From Proteobacteria bacterium UBA6920 (GTDB lineage Bacteria > Pseudomonadota > Gammaproteobacteria > SG8-11), in NCBI GenBank assembly GCA_002448875.1, contig DKAS01000192.1:32120-50125 (forward strand): a stretch of 18,006 bases of DNA, read 5' to 3'. The position numbers were made by a program, and so were the translations under genes. The notes under the pieces are model-generated. The model was given only the letters and a program-made list of their open reading frames with translations. It did not search any database and was not told the origin of the DNA. This document shows, in pieces, positions 16,015-18,006 of the stretch (position 1 is the first letter of the stretch; each line of letters starts with the position of its first letter).

Positions 16015-17760
16015 TCAGGGCGTATTCACCTTGACCGTAGCGGCGGTCTGGCCCTGGTTCACGCCGTCGTTGGGACGGGAGTCCTCGACGCAGTTCTGGC
16101 AGATGTTGGTGTCGACTTCAACCGAGGCGGCCGCGTAGGGCGGCTGGCACATGTCGATGGAGCCCAGGCCGTTCTTGCGCGACTGGGTGTTGACCGGCAT
16201 GTCCTGGTCGAATTCGTAACCGGGAACATTGGTTCCCTTGTTGTCGAAGTTGACCAGCAGACCACCCGGACCCCAGGGATAACGCAGCGCCAGATTGGAG
16301 GTGGCGACGTCGGCCGGCTTGGTCATGTTCTGGCACAAGGAGGAGATCAGGTTGTAGTCAGGATTGGTGCTCGGCACGGTGGTGGTGTTGAAATGGCAGG
16401 AGGTGGTGGCCCACTGCTCATAGTCACCCTTCTGCACGTTGGTGATGGTCGGCGCGAAGTTGTTCTGCTTGATGAAGCGATAGCGATGCGCCAGATTGAC
16501 GTTCTTTTCAGTGCTCTGGATACCGATGGCCCAGCGTTTGGTCAGGGTAGCATTGATGGTCTGCGCGACTTCCACACCTGAGGCGTTGACCGTCTTGAAC
16601 GTAGCGTCGGACGTGCCGTCGTTATACGCATCGAAGCACTTTTCCACATCGCCGGAACCCGAACCCAATTCTACCTTCGGACCACCCAGCAGGTTGCTGC
16701 CGGCGGAAGGATTGATACCACTGGCATTGCAGATCTTGCCCATGATGATGACGTTGAACTCAGCCTGGGTACCGGAACCGGGAACGCGGCGGCAAATCTG
16801 CACGTAGTCGTCGGACGGCAGGGTCAGCATGCCGGCGGCGACGGCAGCTTGAATGCGGCCGTTGTTCTTCAGCGAGGTTTTGGTGCGGCCGGTTACGTCG
16901 GCGGCGGACTGGGCGAAGAAGTCGGTCCAGTTGTTGACTTTACCGGAGAACAACGCGCGGATTTCCGGATAGGTCAAGCTGGGCATGCACTCCTGGGTTT
17001 CGCCCTGGGTGGTCGCCACGCCGGTATCGGCTACGGTGACCGCCGCAATGTAGCCAGCGTTGGCCGGGTTACAGGGGCTGGTGGAGGGGTATTGCACAGC
17101 CTGCAAAGCGCGGTACAAATTCAGACTCACCGGCGTATTGAATACCAGATCGAACAGACCGAAGGTTTTCAGCTTCGGCGCATCGTTAACCGGATCGAAA
17201 GCCACGCCACCTGGAGGGGTGTTAAGATCGCGGAATTTTTCCGGCTCGATATCGCTGATGCCAGCCTGGGTTACGATATTCACCGTGCCGGTGCCACAGG
17301 TGTACTGATTGTAGGCGGTACCGCTGGTGGGGGTGGTCGACGCAACCGCAGCGCTCGGGCAGTTGCTGCCGGCGCCGGTGCCCATCTGAATGAACGGCAG
17401 GGCCTGGGCGCGAGCCACCGGCACTACGCCGCTGGCGGAGCCGCCGGCATCGTGCTTGCGGAAAACGCGGTTGTTGACGCCCGCGGTCAGATCGGCATCA
17501 CAAGCCACGGCCCAGCCGGCGCCCATGAAGACGTCGATGGGTTGGGTAGCGTCGCACCAGTTGTCGATGATGTAGTAGCGCAGGGTGTTGGTGGAAGCGG
17601 TGGCGCCGGACCAACGCACACCGTTGCCGCTGTTGCCGGACACGGTGGAATCGACGACAGTGGATCCGGCCACTTCAGGTGCCGGTACCCAGGCATAGGC
17701 GCCGCTGGACACCACGCCCAGGGTGGCGGTTAGAGCCGCCGTTAAAATTGACTTTTTCAT
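16015..17760 (-). CDS. Secreted, cysteine-rich PstS-like (type 2 periplasmic-binding fold) protein
   Basis: This is an exported protein of 581 residues. MKKSILTAALTATLGVVSSGAYA is a clear signal peptide. Two stretches recall phosphate-binding PstS-type proteins: LTYPEIRALFSGKVNNWTDF at about 262-281 (family pattern: iFsGkitnWsd) and CRRVPGSGTQAEFN at 323-336 (Arg/Ser-Gly-Thr ligand loop). Fourteen cysteines, an even number, suggest disulfide bonds and an extracytoplasmic location. It is longer than PstS (about 330-350), with extra Asn/Thr/Gly-rich regions at both ends. No pst transport genes are nearby, so a non-transport role is possible. No C-terminal anchor is seen. ATG 17760 is supported by GGAGTG a few bases upstream. 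It lies 83 bp downstream of the kinase-like gene on the same strand. The ligand is unknown; phosphate is a guess from family only. Confidence 0.72.
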   Translation of the reverse strand: MKKSILTAALTATLGVVSSGAYAWVPAPEVAGSTVVDSTVSGNSGNGVRWSGATASTNTLRYYIIDNWCDATQPIDVFMGAGWAVACDADLTAGVNNRVFRKHDAGGSASGVVPVARAQALPFIQMGTGAGSNCPSAAVASTTPTSGTAYNQYTCGTGTVNIVTQAGISDIEPEKFRDLNTPPGGVAFDPVNDAPKLKTFGLFDLVFNTPVSLNLYRALQAVQYPSTSPCNPANAGYIAAVTVADTGVATTQGETQECMPSLTYPEIRALFSGKVNNWTDFFAQSAADVTGRTKTSLKNNGRIQAAVAAGMLTLPSDDYVQICRRVPGSGTQAEFNVIIMGKICNASGINPSAGSNLLGGPKVELGSGSGDVEKCFDAYNDGTSDATFKTVNASGVEVAQTINATLTKRWAIGIQSTEKNVNLAHRYRFIKQNNFAPTITNVQKGDYEQWATTSCHFNTTTVPSTNPDYNLISSLCQNMTKPADVATSNLALRYPWGPGGLLVNFDNKGTNVPGYEFDQDMPVNTQSRKNGLGSIDMCQPPYAAASVEVDTNICQNCVEDSRPNDGVNQGQTAATVKVNTP

Positions 17761-17785
17761 GCATCACTCCAAATAGGTTTAAACT

Positions 17786-17796
17786 GTTGACTCAAC
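17786..17796. repeat. Small palindrome upstream of the PstS-like gene
   Basis: GTTGACTCAAC is a 5-bp-arm palindrome centred about 31 bp upstream of ATG 17760. It could be an operator half-site or chance, and no promoter is convincing beside it. Confidence 0.25.
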
Positions 17797-17806
17797 TGCC
17801 GCAGAT

Positions 17807-17831
17807 ACCCGCGGGCTCTCACCCGCGGGCT
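17807..17831. repeat. 11-bp direct repeat, self-complementary core, after the kinase-like gene
   Basis: ACCCGCGGGCT occurs at 17807-17817 and again at 17821-17831, with CTC between. The core CCCGCGGG is a palindrome, so the two copies can also pair into an 8-bp GC hairpin with a 6-base loop. It lies 12 bp after the kinase-like stop codon and may act as a terminator or mRNA-stabilising stem. No T-run follows on the minus strand. Confidence 0.6.
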
Positions 17832-17843
17832 GGCGAAGCTGAT

Positions 17844-18006
17844 TTAGACCGCTACGCGACGGCGGGACACACCGAACAAACCGGCGATGGCCGAGCCCAG
17901 CAGCCAGCGCCGGCGACGAATGGCCGGGTCGTCCTCGAGAGCCGCGAGCAGCTCGGCCATGGTCGCGTGGCGCTGGGTCGGCTCGAGGGCCAGCCCGCGC
18001 AGCAGG
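17844..18006 (-). CDS. C-terminal end of a probable eukaryote-type Ser/Thr protein kinase (partial)
   Basis: Only the last 53 codons and the TAA (17844-17846) are inside the window. The minus frame reads [14 protein letters not shown], then [17 protein letters not shown]. This matches the end of the kinase fold in bacterial Hanks-type kinases (subdomain XI, P-x-x-R followed by a helix). The AALExDP-RRRRW junction is typical of kinases common in Myxobacteria and some Gammaproteobacteria. After it come [12 protein letters not shown] and SRRRVAV at the stop. Kinases of this group usually continue into a longer extracytoplasmic or TPR region, so this one ends early. Catalytic residues lie outside, so activity cannot be judged. 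It could be co-transcribed with the PstS-like gene 83 bp downstream. Confidence 0.65.
   Translation of the reverse strand, partial: LLRGLALEPTQRHATMAELLAALEDDPAIRRRRWLLGSAIAGLFGVSRRRVAV

Noticed and set aside
16849..17733. 294-codon plus-strand frame opposite the PstS-like gene
   Set aside because: Gly/Ala/Val/Arg-rich antisense shadow with no start signal. The minus strand has a signal peptide, Shine-Dalgarno and terminator.

Overview
The window is 18 kb of GC-rich DNA with the gene content of a Gammaproteobacterium or a related Proteobacterium. It has an outer-membrane two-partner secretion pair, an exosortase locus, signal-peptide proteins and compact Shine-Dalgarno-led operons. The last bases resemble the C-terminal end of a eukaryote-type Ser/Thr kinase. 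The species cannot be named from the sequence. No tRNA, rRNA, CRISPR array or transposase gene was recognised.

Left part, minus strand (1-7627): a two-partner secretion locus. tpsB (539 aa, POTRA plus beta-barrel transporter) is followed after 15 bp by tpsA, a very large filamentous-haemagglutinin-type exoprotein. About 1,997 codons of tpsA are visible before it runs off the left edge. A 9-bp inverted repeat sits upstream of tpsB, and a strong terminator separates the locus from the next gene.

Middle part: a 1,000-aa secreted protein (7873-10875, minus) joins a YncE-like beta-propeller to a phosphoesterase of the AcpA/phospholipase C type. It is divergent from a three-gene plus-strand operon (11143-14457). 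That operon encodes an exosortase (probably XrtH), a four-helix membrane protein of the exosortase-H-associated kind, and a subtilisin-like protease. The protease C-terminus (VPALPAWG, hydrophobic stretch, Arg cluster) matches the IPTLxxWG-CTERM sorting signal that XrtH recognises. The genes overlap by 20 and 4 bp, so this looks like a self-contained sorting enzyme, helper and single-substrate unit. An eight-unit pentanucleotide repeat lies just upstream of it.

Right part: a CHAD-domain protein (plus) follows. On the minus strand there is then a secreted, cysteine-rich PstS-like binding protein with its own terminator. Just beyond the terminator is a decayed fragment of a second copy of that same gene, carrying a Trp-to-stop change. 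The window ends in the 3' end of a probable Ser/Thr kinase gene, whose last residues look like a VPLPA/PEP-CTERM-type tail.

The most notable system is the exosortase/helper/protease operon. The decayed paralogue fragment and the unusual kinase tail are the next most interesting.
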